Assembly: GCF_004565475.1 (NCBI RefSeq)
Contig: NZ_SRHX01000003.1
Coordinates: 124,001 to 188,000, forward strand
Reading direction: 5' to 3'
DNA from: Lonepinella koalarum
Lineage (GTDB): Bacteria > Pseudomonadota > Gammaproteobacteria > Enterobacterales > Pasteurellaceae
DNA: 64,000 bases
The translations under genes and the position numbers were made by a program. Numbering within the stretch: position 1 is the stretch's first letter; the number at the start of each line of letters is the position of its first letter. The notes beneath the pieces are model-generated. The model did not search any database. It was not told the DNA's origin and worked only from the letters and a program-made list of their open reading frames with translations. Positions 20,098 to 29,758 of this stretch are shown in pieces.

Positions 20098-21302
20098 TGA
20101 ATCTTGGCATTTCGCTTTTTATTGCCTTACGTTACTGGCGAGCCAAAAGTGCGGATCGTTTTGGACGATTAGTTACCAATCTCGCGAGTAGCGGTATTGT
20201 ACTTGGTGTCATGGCGTTGATTATTGTGTTATCAGTGATGAATGGACTGGAACAACATCAAAAACGTCAAGTGTTGTCAAACCTTCCGCATGCTATTGTG
20301 ATGAAAAAAGATGGCTATTTTTCTACATCACAATTTCAAACGGAATTACCTGATTTAACCCAACAGCGAACAATTACCTATATTACCCCGATTAATACCA
20401 CCAAGGCAATTTATCAAACTGCTCAAGGGGTGAGTGCTGGACAAGTCATCGGCGTAACCGAGCCATCTGATGATAACTTGTTGGCATATTTAGATAAATC
20501 TAAGCTAGATAGGCTATTGCCGGCAGGTGAATTTAAGCTTATTATTGGTTCACAATTAGCTCAAAAATTACATATCCAAATCGGTGATAAAATACGTTTA
20601 ATGCTCACTGACAACAGTCAATATACCCCTTTAGGGCGTGTGCCTATGCAACGGTTATTCACCGTAAGTGATATTTATTTCGCCAGCAATGAAGTTTCCG
20701 GCTATGAAACCTTTGCTAACTTAGCGGATATTGGGCGTTTAATGCGAATTAAACCTGAAAAGGTGCAGGGAATACGTTTATTCTTAGCAGATCCCTTTCA
20801 AATCACTGAACTTCCCCAAATTTTCCCCGAAGATCAATGGCAAATTGACGATTGGCGAAGTCAAAAAGGCGAATTTTTTCAAGCGGTACGCATGGAAAAA
20901 AACATGATGGGCTTGTTAATCAGCTTAATTATCGTGGTGGCAGTGAGCAATATTATTACCTCATTGAGTTTAATGGTGGTGGATAAACAGGGTGAAATTG
21001 CAATTTTACAAACCCAAGGCTTAAGCAAAAAACAAGTTCGCTGGATTTTTATTCTACAAGGTTTTTTGGTGGGATTGGTGGGAACCTTGATCGGTGCCGT
21101 GTTAGGCGTGTTGATCACCCTGTATTTAGGCGATATTGTTAATGCTATTAACCCTGTGGGTATTTATTTACCGACCGAGATTAATCTGTGGCAAATTACG
21201 GTGATTGTGCTATTTTCGTTGGGATTATCGTTGGTATCGACGGTTTATCCTGCGTATCGAGCGAGCAAAGTTGAGCCTGCGGAGGCACTGCGGTATGAGT
21301 AG
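20097..21302 (+). CDS. lolC: Lipoprotein-releasing ABC transporter permease LolC
   Basis: This 401-residue FtsX-fold permease has one TM helix near residues 25-50, a periplasmic domain, and three TM helices in the last 150 residues. It begins LFIALRYWRAKSADRFGRLV, which matches LolC rather than LolE. LolCDE extracts lipoproteins from the inner membrane and passes them to LolA; LolC contacts LolA through its periplasmic domain. In E. coli lolC, lolD and lolE are contiguous, but here a 590-bp non-coding stretch separates lolC from lolD. Confidence 0.9.
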   Translation: MNLGISLFIALRYWRAKSADRFGRLVTNLASSGIVLGVMALIIVLSVMNGLEQHQKRQVLSNLPHAIVMKKDGYFSTSQFQTELPDLTQQRTITYITPINTTKAIYQTAQGVSAGQVIGVTEPSDDNLLAYLDKSKLDRLLPAGEFKLIIGSQLAQKLHIQIGDKIRLMLTDNSQYTPLGRVPMQRLFTVSDIYFASNEVSGYETFANLADIGRLMRIKPEKVQGIRLFLADPFQITELPQIFPEDQWQIDDWRSQKGEFFQAVRMEKNMMGLLISLIIVVAVSNIITSLSLMVVDKQGEIAILQTQGLSKKQVRWIFILQGFLVGLVGTLIGAVLGVLITLYLGDIVNAINPVGIYLPTEINLWQITVIVLFSLGLSLVSTVYPAYRASKVEPAEALRYE

Positions 21303-21305
21303 AGC

Positions 21306-21843
21306 AATCGGGTTTCGCCGATGGCGACTTACTTTTTCTTTGCTTTGCCAAAGAAAAAGTAAGCAAAAAGAAAGGCAACCCCAACTTTGCCTTGTTTCCT
21401 GAAAATGTTTTAATTTGCTTAACGGAAAATGGCTGAACTCGCTACGCTCAGACAGACGCCATTTTCCTACAAATTAAAACATTTTCAGGCGGCAAACATG
21501 GGGCCCATTGGTGATGAAATAAAGTGCGGTGGAAAAATACCTAGTACTGGCATACTAGGTTAAGCATGGTAACGCTACTTCGTAGCTTAGAAAAAAATAT
21601 CTATTTTTTAACCGCACTTTTATTTATGCTCGGTCAAAACTTGGGGCCCCGTCTGAACCGCCTGAGCGTTTTGGTATTTTTAGCTAAATTTTGCCTGTCT
21701 GAGCGTAGCGAGTTCAAAATTTAGCGTGAAGAAAATACCAAATAAGCTCAGAAAAGCGGTGAAGTCGGGGTGTGCTTTTCTTTGCCTACTTTCTTTTACA
21801 CAAGTAAAAGAAAGTATGGTCGCCCATCGGGCGAAACCCGATT
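21306..21843. repeat. 538-bp composite palindromic element between lolC and lolD
   Basis: This explains the 590-bp gap. The ends are imperfect inverted repeats beginning AATCGGGTTTCGCC (21306-21328 and 21818-21843). Each half then holds a perfect simple hairpin (21329-21342 with 21349-21362; 21787-21799 with 21804-21816) and a compound hairpin. Left arms are 21398-21416 with 21471-21489 (19 bp) and 21424-21433 with 21458-21467. Right arms are 21670-21680 with 21732-21742 and 21683-21693 with 21715-21725. Both compound hairpins enclose the same core, GAACTCGCTACGCTCAGACA, in opposite orientation. An uptake-signal pair (21521-21530, 21611-21620) occupies the middle. No gene is seen. Confidence 0.85.
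21540..21567. repeat. CCTAGTA/TACTAGG hairpin, copy 1
   Basis: CCTAGTA (21540-21546) pairs with TACTAGG (21553-21559) and is followed by TTAAGCATG. The same TACTAGGTTA and TTAAGCATG blocks recur in reverse orientation at 57523-57563, so this is one copy of a dispersed repeat sitting inside the larger element. Confidence 0.55.
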
Positions 21844-21892
21844 TAAATAAAATAATCAATTTAAACTAAAAAACTTAACAAAGAATATAAAG

Positions 21893-22573
21893 ATGACAAC
21901 AGAATTATTAACCTGCAAAAACATCACCAAACACTACCACGATGGCGAAAGGAAAACTCAAGTCCTAAACCATATCAATTTTGCCTTAAATGAACAAGAA
22001 TTGGTTGCTATCGTTGGCTCATCCGGTTCAGGTAAAAGTACTTTACTCCATACGTTAGGAGGACTAGATCAACCTACCTCGGGCGAAGTATTTATTAAAG
22101 GACAATCTTTACAAAAAGCCAGCTCAGATCAACTTGCCAAACTTCGTAACCAGTATCTCGGCTTTGTGTATCAATTTCATCATTTGATGGCAGATTTCAC
22201 CGCACTTGAAAACGTAATGATGCCGATGTTAATCGGTAATCAAAACAAAAATGAAGCCAAGGATCGCGCTGAGAAAATCCTAAAATCTGTCGGGCTTTCG
22301 CACCGTATTGCTCACAAACCGTCAGCTTTATCGGGCGGTGAACGTCAACGTGTAGCGATTGCCAGAGCGTTGGTAAATAATCCTGCGTTAGTGTTGGCAG
22401 ATGAGCCAACTGGGAATTTAGATCGTGCTACCACAGAAAGCATTTTTGAGCTTATTCAACAGCTTAACCAACAACAAGGCATTGCGTTTTTGTTAGTAAC
22501 CCACGACTTACAACTTGCCGAAAAATTACAACGCCGCATGATTATGCAAGACGGTGTGTTAAAAGCGGAGTAA
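21893..22573 (+). CDS. lolD: Lipoprotein-releasing ABC transporter ATPase LolD
   Basis: This 226-residue ABC ATPase has Walker [10 protein letters not shown] (residues 42-50), the signature [15 protein letters not shown], Walker [13 protein letters not shown] and the [21 protein letters not shown] stretch typical of LolD. It powers LolCE-driven lipoprotein release. It is followed immediately by lolE, while lolC lies beyond the palindromic element. Its promoter therefore probably lies in or after that element, unless lolC transcripts read through. Confidence 0.95.
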   Translation: MTTELLTCKNITKHYHDGERKTQVLNHINFALNEQELVAIVGSSGSGKSTLLHTLGGLDQPTSGEVFIKGQSLQKASSDQLAKLRNQYLGFVYQFHHLMADFTALENVMMPMLIGNQNKNEAKDRAEKILKSVGLSHRIAHKPSALSGGERQRVAIARALVNNPALVLADEPTGNLDRATTESIFELIQQLNQQQGIAFLLVTHDLQLAEKLQRRMIMQDGVLKAE

Positions 22574-22576
22574 TTG

Positions 22577-23815
22577 ATGAATACGGCATTTTTTATAAGT
22601 TGGCGTTACCAACGAGTCAAGCAAAAAAATCATTTGGTTTCCCTGATTGCGTTCTTCTCTACACTCGGCATTGCATTGGGCGTGGCGGTATTGATCGTGG
22701 GATTGAGTGCCATGAATGGGTTTGAGCGAGAACTGAATAACCGTATTTTAGCCGTTGTTCCTCATGCTGAAATTATATCGGCGGAAAATCAGCCCATAAC
22801 TGACAAACAACAATTAGTCAGCACCTTGCAACAAGTACCCAATATTCAAGGCATATCGCCTTTTGTCAGTTTTACTGCTTTAGTGGAAAATGGGGCAAAA
22901 ATGAAAGTGGTGCAAGTAAAAGGGGTAGAAAAAACAGCACAAGATACGGTCAGCCGACTAGGGGATTTTGTCCTCGATCAGGCATGGCAATCATTCTCTA
23001 ATCATTCAGGCTTAGTATTAGGCTACGGCATTGCCAAAGAGTTAGAGATACAAACAGGCGATTGGGTGACGTTGCTGATTTCGCAAAATAACGGTGAAGA
23101 CATGGCACAACCAAGTCGTGAGCGGATTCAGGTGTCGGGAATCTTACGTTTAGACGGTCAACTTGATCATAGTTATGCCCTCATGCCGTTAGCCCAAGCA
23201 CAACAATATTTAGACTACAATGCCAATCAAATTTCAGGTGTCGATCTGAAAGTGGCGGATCCGTTTAACATGAATAGCTTAGATTTTTCTACACTAAACC
23301 GCTATCCACAATTACTCAATTTGCAAACTTGGATGAGTAAATTTGGCTATATGTATCGTGATATTCAGTTGATCCGTACCATTATGTATATTGCCATGGT
23401 ATTAGTGATCGGCGTGGCGTGTTTTAATATCGTTTCCACTTTGATTATGGCAGTGAAAGATAAAGCTGGCGATATTGCGATTATGCGAACCCTTGGGGCA
23501 AATAATGGTTTTATTAAACGTATTTTTATATGGTATGGTTTGCAAGCTGGGATGAAAGGTTGCATAATCGGCATTATATTAGGTGTATTTTTAGCCTTAA
23601 ATTTAACCGCACTTATTCAAAGTTTAGAAAATTTAATCGGACGAAAATTACTGTCCGATGGCATTTATTTTGTGGATTTCTTACCAACGGAATTACACTG
23701 GCAAGATGTAGGATTCGTATTGATTTCGGCATTATTATTAAGTTTGCTTGCGAGTCTTTATCCTGCTAATCGAGCTGCAAAATTACAGCCTGCTCAAGTA
23801 TTAAGCAGTCATTAA
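22577..23815 (+). CDS. lolE: Lipoprotein-releasing ABC transporter permease LolE
   Basis: The start is taken as the ATG at 22577; a TTG one codon earlier is also in frame. The 412-residue FtsX-fold permease carries the LolE hallmark ALGVAVLIVGLSAMNGFERELNNRILAVVPHAE near its first TM helix, a periplasmic domain and three C-terminal TM helices. It pairs with LolC and LolD in the inner membrane. It starts 3 bp after the lolD stop and is translationally linked to it. Confidence 0.94.
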   Translation: MNTAFFISWRYQRVKQKNHLVSLIAFFSTLGIALGVAVLIVGLSAMNGFERELNNRILAVVPHAEIISAENQPITDKQQLVSTLQQVPNIQGISPFVSFTALVENGAKMKVVQVKGVEKTAQDTVSRLGDFVLDQAWQSFSNHSGLVLGYGIAKELEIQTGDWVTLLISQNNGEDMAQPSRERIQVSGILRLDGQLDHSYALMPLAQAQQYLDYNANQISGVDLKVADPFNMNSLDFSTLNRYPQLLNLQTWMSKFGYMYRDIQLIRTIMYIAMVLVIGVACFNIVSTLIMAVKDKAGDIAIMRTLGANNGFIKRIFIWYGLQAGMKGCIIGIILGVFLALNLTALIQSLENLIGRKLLSDGIYFVDFLPTELHWQDVGFVLISALLLSLLASLYPANRAAKLQPAQVLSSH

Positions 23816-23826
23816 AAGAATTTTAA

Positions 23827-23863
23827 TGTACTAGTTTACCAGTGCAAGAAATAGTGCTACATT
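23827..23863 (+). promoter_or_regulatory. aroG promoter overlapped by a TrpR-like operator
   Basis: The near-palindrome TGTACTAGTT-TACCAGTGCA at 23827-23846 closely resembles E. coli TrpR operators (aroH, trp, mtr). It overlaps a promoter with TTTACC at 23835-23840 and TACATT at 23858-23863 (17-bp spacer). Binding of Trp-bound repressor there would block the -35, so tryptophan control of this DAHP synthase is likely. This is inferred from sequence similarity to known operators. Confidence 0.65.
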
Positions 23864-23904
23864 AACTGCGTATTGATAATGAATTGATTTGATGAGAGTG
23901 AATA

Positions 23905-24990
23905 ATGACAAATACAAAAAGTAAAAATGATATTAAAGTCGCCAATGATGATACTCGTATTGCTAAAATTGAGCAATTATTACCCCCTGTAGCATTGTTG
24001 GAAAAATTTCCAGCCAGTGATGTGGCGATTGAAACCGTTAAAACTGCACGCCACGACGCACACAATATTATTCATGGTATCGATGATCGTTTGTTAGTCG
24101 TGGTTGGACCTTGTTCTATTCACGATCCTAACGCGGCGATGGAATATGCCAACCGCTTAAAACCATTACGAGATAAATACAAAGATAATCTTGAGATTAT
24201 TATGCGTGTGTACTTTGAAAAACCACGTACCACCGTGGGTTGGAAAGGATTAATCAATGATCCGTATTTAAACGACAGCTACGCCTTAAATGATGGCTTA
24301 AGAATCGCACGCAAATTATTAGCTGATATTAACGATTTAGGTTTGCCAACCGCGGGTGAATTTTTAGATATGATCACACCGCAGTATGTGGCAGATTTAA
24401 TGAGTTGGGGGGCTATTGGTGCAAGAACTACCGAATCTCAAGTTCACCGCGAATTAGCTTCGGGATTATCTTGTCCTGTCGGCTTTAAAAACGGTACAAA
24501 TGGTGGGGTAAAAATTGCCCTTGATGCGATAGGTTCTGCCGAAGCACAACATTATTTTTTATCCGTGACTAAATTTGGTCATTCTGCCATTGTGTCAACT
24601 AAGGGTAATCACGATTGTCATATTATCTTACGTGGTGGTGATAAAGGCACAAATTATGATGCGGAAAATATAGCCAAAGTCTGTGCTGACATTGAAAAAA
24701 CAGGACGAATCGGTCATGTTATGGTGGATTTTAGCCACGCTAACAGTCGCAAGCAATTCAAACGTCAAATGGATGTTTGCCAATCCGTCAGCGAACAATT
24801 AGCACAAGGTTCAAAACAAATTTTTGGTGTTATGGTCGAAAGCCATTTAGTAGAAGGTCGCCAAGATTTGGTGGAAGGTAAATCACTGACTTACGGACAA
24901 AGTATCACAGATGCTTGTATCGGTTGGGAAGATACCGAAATCTTATTACAACAGCTTTCTGATGCGATTGTGGCGAGAAGAAAGGCATAG
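23905..24990 (+). CDS. aroG: 3-deoxy-7-phosphoheptulonate (DAHP) synthase, AroG type
   Basis: This 361-residue class I DAHP synthase condenses phosphoenolpyruvate with erythrose 4-phosphate, the first step to aromatic amino acids. Family segments are LLVVVGPCSIHDP, MRVYFEKPRTTVGWKGLINDP, GARTTESQVHRELASGLSCPVGFKNGTNG and VMVDFSHANS. The N-terminal region that sets feedback specificity in E. coli (Phe, Tyr or Trp) is present but I cannot read its specificity. The TrpR-like operator upstream suggests regulation by tryptophan at the DNA level. Confidence 0.92.
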   Translation: MTNTKSKNDIKVANDDTRIAKIEQLLPPVALLEKFPASDVAIETVKTARHDAHNIIHGIDDRLLVVVGPCSIHDPNAAMEYANRLKPLRDKYKDNLEIIMRVYFEKPRTTVGWKGLINDPYLNDSYALNDGLRIARKLLADINDLGLPTAGEFLDMITPQYVADLMSWGAIGARTTESQVHRELASGLSCPVGFKNGTNGGVKIALDAIGSAEAQHYFLSVTKFGHSAIVSTKGNHDCHIILRGGDKGTNYDAENIAKVCADIEKTGRIGHVMVDFSHANSRKQFKRQMDVCQSVSEQLAQGSKQIFGVMVESHLVEGRQDLVEGKSLTYGQSITDACIGWEDTEILLQQLSDAIVARRKA

Positions 24991-25006
24991 GATTAAAATA
25001 GATGTT

Positions 25007-25049
25007 GAAGTGCGGTGAAAAATATTACATTTTTGACCGCACTTTTTTA
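25007..25049. terminator. Uptake-signal terminator after aroG
   Basis: GAAGTGCGGTGAAAAA and its inverted partner ACCGCACTTTTTT enclose about 20 nt and end in six T. It closes aroG. The remaining 200 bp before dnaB is AT-rich and holds no gene I can support. Confidence 0.72.
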
Positions 25050-25246
25050 TTACTCAACACTAACATATTATCTTTTTGAATATGCTGGTGAGTGTCATGA
25101 TAGGAATAATAGGCTAAAATTTCAGGGAATTTTCTATCTTTCCAATAAGATAAAATATTCAATGATTTATAACGTACTTTTTCCTTAAAAAGAAAGCTAA
25201 TTTGGTATATGATATAAAATAGATTTTGTAATACTGAGATAGAGTT

Positions 25247-26641
25247 ATGGCTAAGAAACCCACGCCAACACGAGAGCAAGCATTCGACCAAGCGAATATT
25301 CCACCACATTCCATTGAAGCGGAACAGGCTGTGTTAGGGGCGGTGATGTTGAATAATCAGCATTGGGAAAATGTGATTGAACGAGTGATTGCGGATGATT
25401 TTTATACGGCTGCGCATCGTTTAATCTTTCGTGAAATGGAAAACCTGTTTCGTTTGCACTTACCGATTGACTTAATCACCTTGGATCAGCGTTTAAAAGA
25501 CCAAGGGATTATTGATGAAGTGGGGGGCTTTGCTTATTTAGCGGAATTATCGAAAAATACCCCAAGTGCGGCAAATATTAATGCTTATGCGGACATTGTA
25601 CGAGAAAAAGCAATTTTGCGTGAATTGATTGGGGTGGGAAATAACATTGCTCAGTTGGCGTATGCGCCGAAAGGGAAAGCTGTTAAAGATATTTTAGATC
25701 AAGCAGAGCGAGAAGTTTTCCAAATTGCTGAAAAGCGTACATCGGAAAAAGAAGGTCCTGAAAATATTATTTCAATTTTAGGGCGTACCATCGATCGTAT
25801 GGAAAAATTAAAAAATATTGATCATGATGGTTTAACCGGTGTGACAACGGGTTTTATCGACTTAGATCACAAAACTGCGGGATTGCAGCCGTCCGATTTA
25901 ATTATTATTGCCGCACGCCCTGCAATGGGGAAAACGACATTTGCGATGAATTTGTGTGAAAATGCTGCGATGTCTAGTGATAAACCCGTATTAGTGTTTA
26001 GCTTAGAAATGCCGGCAGAACAGTTAATGATGCGTACTTTAGCCTCCTTATCCAGAGTAAACTTAACGGCCATTCGAACAGGGCGGGTTGAGGATGATGC
26101 AGATTGGGCAAAAATTTCAAGTACAATGTCAATTTTTACCAAAAAACCTAATCTATATATTGATGATTCTGCGGGATTAACGCCCACTGAGTTACGTTCG
26201 AGAGCCCGCCGACTTTATCGTGAAAAGGGGGGGTTGAGCTTGATTATGGTGGATTATTTACAGTTAATGCGAGCTCCCGGATTTGATAACAATCGTACTT
26301 TGGAGATTGCTGAAATTTCTCGTTCTCTCAAAGCGTTAGCTAAAGAACTTGAAATTCCGGTTATTGCTTTAGCACAACTTAACCGTACCTTGGAAGCGAG
26401 AACGAATAAACGTCCTATCAATTCAGATTTACGTGAATCAGGCTCTATTGAGCAAGATGCAGATTTAATTATGTTTATTCATCGTGAAGAAGTTTATAAT
26501 CCAACGGATGAAAACCGAAATCAAGCTGAGATTATTATTGGCAAACATCGTAATGGTCCGATTGGGCGTATTCCACTGGTGTTTCAAGGGCATTTTTCTC
26601 GTTTTGATAATGCGGCATATAAACTTGATGATGAATATTAA
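25247..26641 (+). CDS. dnaB: Replicative DNA helicase DnaB
   Basis: This 464-residue hexameric helicase has an N-terminal primase-interaction domain (IPPHSIEAEQAVLGAVMLNNQHWENV), a linker helix and the RecA-like core. Walker A is RPAMGKTT with Lys229; Walker B is LIMVDYLQLM; ESGSIEQDADLIMFIHREE follows. It unwinds the fork ahead of DNA polymerase III. No intein or insertion interrupts the core. A run of seven G lies in frame at 26227-26233. It is 15 bp before alr, the Haemophilus gene order. Confidence 0.96.
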   Translation: MAKKPTPTREQAFDQANIPPHSIEAEQAVLGAVMLNNQHWENVIERVIADDFYTAAHRLIFREMENLFRLHLPIDLITLDQRLKDQGIIDEVGGFAYLAELSKNTPSAANINAYADIVREKAILRELIGVGNNIAQLAYAPKGKAVKDILDQAEREVFQIAEKRTSEKEGPENIISILGRTIDRMEKLKNIDHDGLTGVTTGFIDLDHKTAGLQPSDLIIIAARPAMGKTTFAMNLCENAAMSSDKPVLVFSLEMPAEQLMMRTLASLSRVNLTAIRTGRVEDDADWAKISSTMSIFTKKPNLYIDDSAGLTPTELRSRARRLYREKGGLSLIMVDYLQLMRAPGFDNNRTLEIAEISRSLKALAKELEIPVIALAQLNRTLEARTNKRPINSDLRESGSIEQDADLIMFIHREEVYNPTDENRNQAEIIIGKHRNGPIGRIPLVFQGHFSRFDNAAYKLDDEY

Positions 26642-26656
26642 AAATAAGAAGAAAAA

Positions 26657-27733
26657 ATGAAACCAGCAACCGTAAAAATTAGTTCAGTGGCACTGAAACA
26701 TAATATTCAAAAAATTAAACAGAAAGCACCGCATAGTAAATTGATTGCTGTGGTGAAAGCCAATGCTTACGGACATGGCGTTGAGTTTGTGGCAAGAGCT
26801 GTGGAAGAAAATGTTGACGGCTTTGGTGTGGCACGCTTGGAAGAAGCGTTAACGTTACGATCGCAAGGTATAATTAAACCGATTTTATTATTAGAAGGCT
26901 TTTTTTCGGCGACCGATTTGCCAATTATTGCGGTGAATAATATTCAAACGGTGGTACATAACCAACCACAATTGGATGCTTTGCAACAAGCGAATTTACC
27001 AAATCCGATTAAGGTGTGGTTAAAGATTGATACAGGGATGCACCGTTTAGGCGTGCATTTAGATGAAGTGGATGATTTTTATCACCAACTTCAACAATGT
27101 CCGAATGTGCAACCACAAATCGGTTTTGTCAGCCATTTTAGTCGAGCAGACGAGTTAGATAGCGATTATACTGAATTACAATTACAACGTTTTTTACAAA
27201 CGACCAACAATAAACAAGGTGAACGTACTATTGCTGCATCGGGTGGTATTTTATTTTGGCCACAATCCCATTTAGATTGGATTCGCCCCGGCATTATTAT
27301 GTATGGTGTATCACCAACTAATACCCCCGCAGAGATTTACGGTTTGAAACCGGTGATGACGTTAACATCTTCCTTGATTGCGGTACGAACCCATCAAGCG
27401 GGTGAGCCAGTAGGCTATGGCGGGATTTGGGTGAGTGAAAAAGATACCAAAATCGGTGTCGTGGCAATTGGCTATGGCGATGGTTATCCGCGTAATATTC
27501 CAGTAGGAACGCCGGTATTTATTAATGGTCGCCGTGTGCCGATTGTAGGACGAGTTTCCATGGATATGGTGACCGTGGATCTTGGCGCCGATTGTCAAGA
27601 TCAAGTGGGTGATGAAGTCATTTTATGGGGACGTGAATTACCGATTGAAGAAATTGCCGGTATGACCGGTATATTAAGCTATGAATTAATGACTAAATTG
27701 ACACCACGAGTGTTAACAGAATATGTGGATTAA
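26657..27733 (+). CDS. alr: Alanine racemase
   Basis: This 358-residue PLP enzyme interconverts L- and D-alanine for peptidoglycan. The PLP lysine is Lys34 in [11 protein letters not shown], and the C-terminal beta-domain holds the [11 protein letters not shown] and [12 protein letters not shown] blocks of the active site. It is a fold-type III enzyme and the length is usual. AGAAGAAAAA precedes the ATG. It follows dnaB by 15 bp and is probably cotranscribed with it. Confidence 0.95.
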   Translation: MKPATVKISSVALKHNIQKIKQKAPHSKLIAVVKANAYGHGVEFVARAVEENVDGFGVARLEEALTLRSQGIIKPILLLEGFFSATDLPIIAVNNIQTVVHNQPQLDALQQANLPNPIKVWLKIDTGMHRLGVHLDEVDDFYHQLQQCPNVQPQIGFVSHFSRADELDSDYTELQLQRFLQTTNNKQGERTIAASGGILFWPQSHLDWIRPGIIMYGVSPTNTPAEIYGLKPVMTLTSSLIAVRTHQAGEPVGYGGIWVSEKDTKIGVVAIGYGDGYPRNIPVGTPVFINGRRVPIVGRVSMDMVTVDLGADCQDQVGDEVILWGRELPIEEIAGMTGILSYELMTKLTPRVLTEYVD

Positions 27734-27851
27734 ATTGATTTGTGAAATAAGATAGTAAAAACTAAAAAATTTCGTTATTTTGTACCGCAGTTTTATTATT
27801 AGCTGTTTTATTATTTAACAGAGTGCAAGCTCATCAGTAAAAGGAAATACC

Positions 27852-29501
27852 ATGAAAAACATCAACCCAACTACCACATCTGCGTGGCAAGCTTTAGAGC
27901 AACACAAAGCGAACTTTGCGCAAACCACAATTCAACAACTTTTTTCTCAACAACCAAATCGCTTTGCAGATTATTCATTAAGGTTTAACAACGAAATCTT
28001 GGTGGATTATTCTAAAAATAATATTAATCAAGAGACATTAAAATTATTACGTCAATTAGCGCAAGAATGTTCGCTTGCAACGGCGATTGAAGCGATGTTT
28101 ACTGGCGAAAAAATTAACCGTACCGAAGATCGCGCGGTATTGCACACCGCTTTGCGTAACCGTTCAAACCAACCTATTTTAGTGGACGGCAAAGATGTCA
28201 TGCCAGATGTCAACGACGTGTTAGCTAAAATGAAAGGATTCTGTCAACGTGTGATTTCTGGCGAATGGAAAGGTTACACTGGCAAAGCCATTACGGATGT
28301 GGTGAATATCGGAATTGGTGGGTCCGATCTGGGGCCTTATATGGTGACTGAAGCGCTACGTCCTTATAAAAATCATTTAACTATGCATTTTGTATCTAAT
28401 GTGGACGGTACGCATATTGCTGAAACTTTGAAGAAAGTCAATCCTGAAACTACGTTATTTTTAATTGCATCAAAAACTTTCACCACACAAGAAACCATGA
28501 CTAACGCTAATTCAGCACGGGACTGGTTCTTAAATTCGGCTAAAGATGAAAGCCAAGTAGCGAAACATTTTGCTGCACTTTCTACCAATGCTACCGAAGT
28601 GGCAAAATTTGGTATTGATACTGACAATATGTTCGGATTCTGGGATTGGGTAGGTGGTCGCTATTCTTTATGGTCCGCTATTGGTTTATCTATTGCCTTA
28701 TCTATTGGCTTTGATAATTTCGAAGCCTTATTATCAGGTGCGCATGAAATGGATAAACATTTCCGCACTGCACCGATTGAGCAAAATATCCCAGCCACAT
28801 TAGCCTTAGTTGGCTTATGGAACACTAGTTTCTTAGGTGCACAAACGGAAGCAATTTTACCTTACGACCAATATTTACACCGTTTTGCAGCCTATTTCCA
28901 ACAAGGTAATATGGAATCTAATGGTAAATATGTCGGTCGTGATGGCAAAGCCATTACTGATTATCAAACCGGTCCTATTATCTGGGGGGAACCGGGTACT
29001 AACGGACAACATGCGTTCTATCAATTAATTCATCAAGGTACGAGCTTGATTCCTTGTGATTTTATTGCACCCGCACAAACGCATAATCCATTAGCCGATC
29101 ATCACGAAAAATTGTTATCTAACTTCTTCGCCCAAACCGAAGCCCTTGCTTTTGGCAAAACTAAACAAGAAGTGGAAGCTGAATTTGTCAAGGCAGGTAA
29201 GAACCTAGATGATGTGAAAGATATTGTGCCATTTAAAGTATTCACCGGCAACAAACCAACTAACTCAATTTTGGTGCAAAAAATCACACCATTTAGTTTG
29301 GGGGCATTGATTGCCATGTACGAGCATAAAATTTTTGTACAAGGTGTAATTTTTAATATCTTTAGTTTTGACCAATGGGGTGTGGAGTTAGGTAAACAAT
29401 TAGCTAACCGAATTTTACCTGAGTTAAAAGATAGCGAAAAAGTTACAAGTCATGATAGCTCGACCAATGGGTTGATTAATCAGTTTAAGGCGTGGAGATA
29501 A
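27852..29501 (+). CDS. pgi: Glucose-6-phosphate isomerase
   Basis: This 549-residue enzyme is of the usual bacterial length. Family signatures are [11 protein letters not shown] near residue 152, the [22 protein letters not shown] block near 257, and the C-terminal [18 protein letters not shown]. It converts glucose 6-phosphate to fructose 6-phosphate, which also feeds UDP-GlcNAc synthesis for the polysaccharide locus directly downstream. AAAAGGAAATACC precedes the ATG. A hairpin terminator follows. Confidence 0.96.
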   Translation: MKNINPTTTSAWQALEQHKANFAQTTIQQLFSQQPNRFADYSLRFNNEILVDYSKNNINQETLKLLRQLAQECSLATAIEAMFTGEKINRTEDRAVLHTALRNRSNQPILVDGKDVMPDVNDVLAKMKGFCQRVISGEWKGYTGKAITDVVNIGIGGSDLGPYMVTEALRPYKNHLTMHFVSNVDGTHIAETLKKVNPETTLFLIASKTFTTQETMTNANSARDWFLNSAKDESQVAKHFAALSTNATEVAKFGIDTDNMFGFWDWVGGRYSLWSAIGLSIALSIGFDNFEALLSGAHEMDKHFRTAPIEQNIPATLALVGLWNTSFLGAQTEAILPYDQYLHRFAAYFQQGNMESNGKYVGRDGKAITDYQTGPIIWGEPGTNGQHAFYQLIHQGTSLIPCDFIAPAQTHNPLADHHEKLLSNFFAQTEALAFGKTKQEVEAEFVKAGKNLDDVKDIVPFKVFTGNKPTNSILVQKITPFSLGALIAMYEHKIFVQGVIFNIFSFDQWGVELGKQLANRILPELKDSEKVTSHDSSTNGLINQFKAWR

Positions 29502-29525
29502 AATTTTTTTGAAATAATTTATGGG

Positions 29526-29556
29526 ATCTTTCTCTAGATTTAGGGAAAGATTTTTT
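29526..29556 (+). terminator. Terminator after pgi
   Basis: ATCTTTC (29526-29532) pairs with GAAAGAT (29545-29551), followed by a T run. It separates pgi transcription from the polysaccharide locus. Confidence 0.6.
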
Positions 29557-29566
29557 ATTTTATTAA

Positions 29567-29754
<188 letters not shown>

Positions 29755-29758
<4 letters not shown>

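Noticed and set aside
21196-21402. Short ORFs at the lolC end running into the lol element
   Set aside because: They are shadow frames through the terminal repeat and hairpin, with no ribosome-binding site.
25025-25309. Minus-strand ORF of 94 codons whose C-terminal part looks protein-like (FPEILAYYSYHDTHQHIQKDN)
   Set aside because: It overlaps the dnaB start, has no ribosome-binding site at a suitable start and begins inside dnaB. It could be a gene remnant, but I cannot recognise a family.
26227-26233. Seven-G run in dnaB, and another in prc (53716-53722), as phase-variable tracts
   Set aside because: The tracts are short and in genes where frameshifts would be lethal or costly; they are probably chance.
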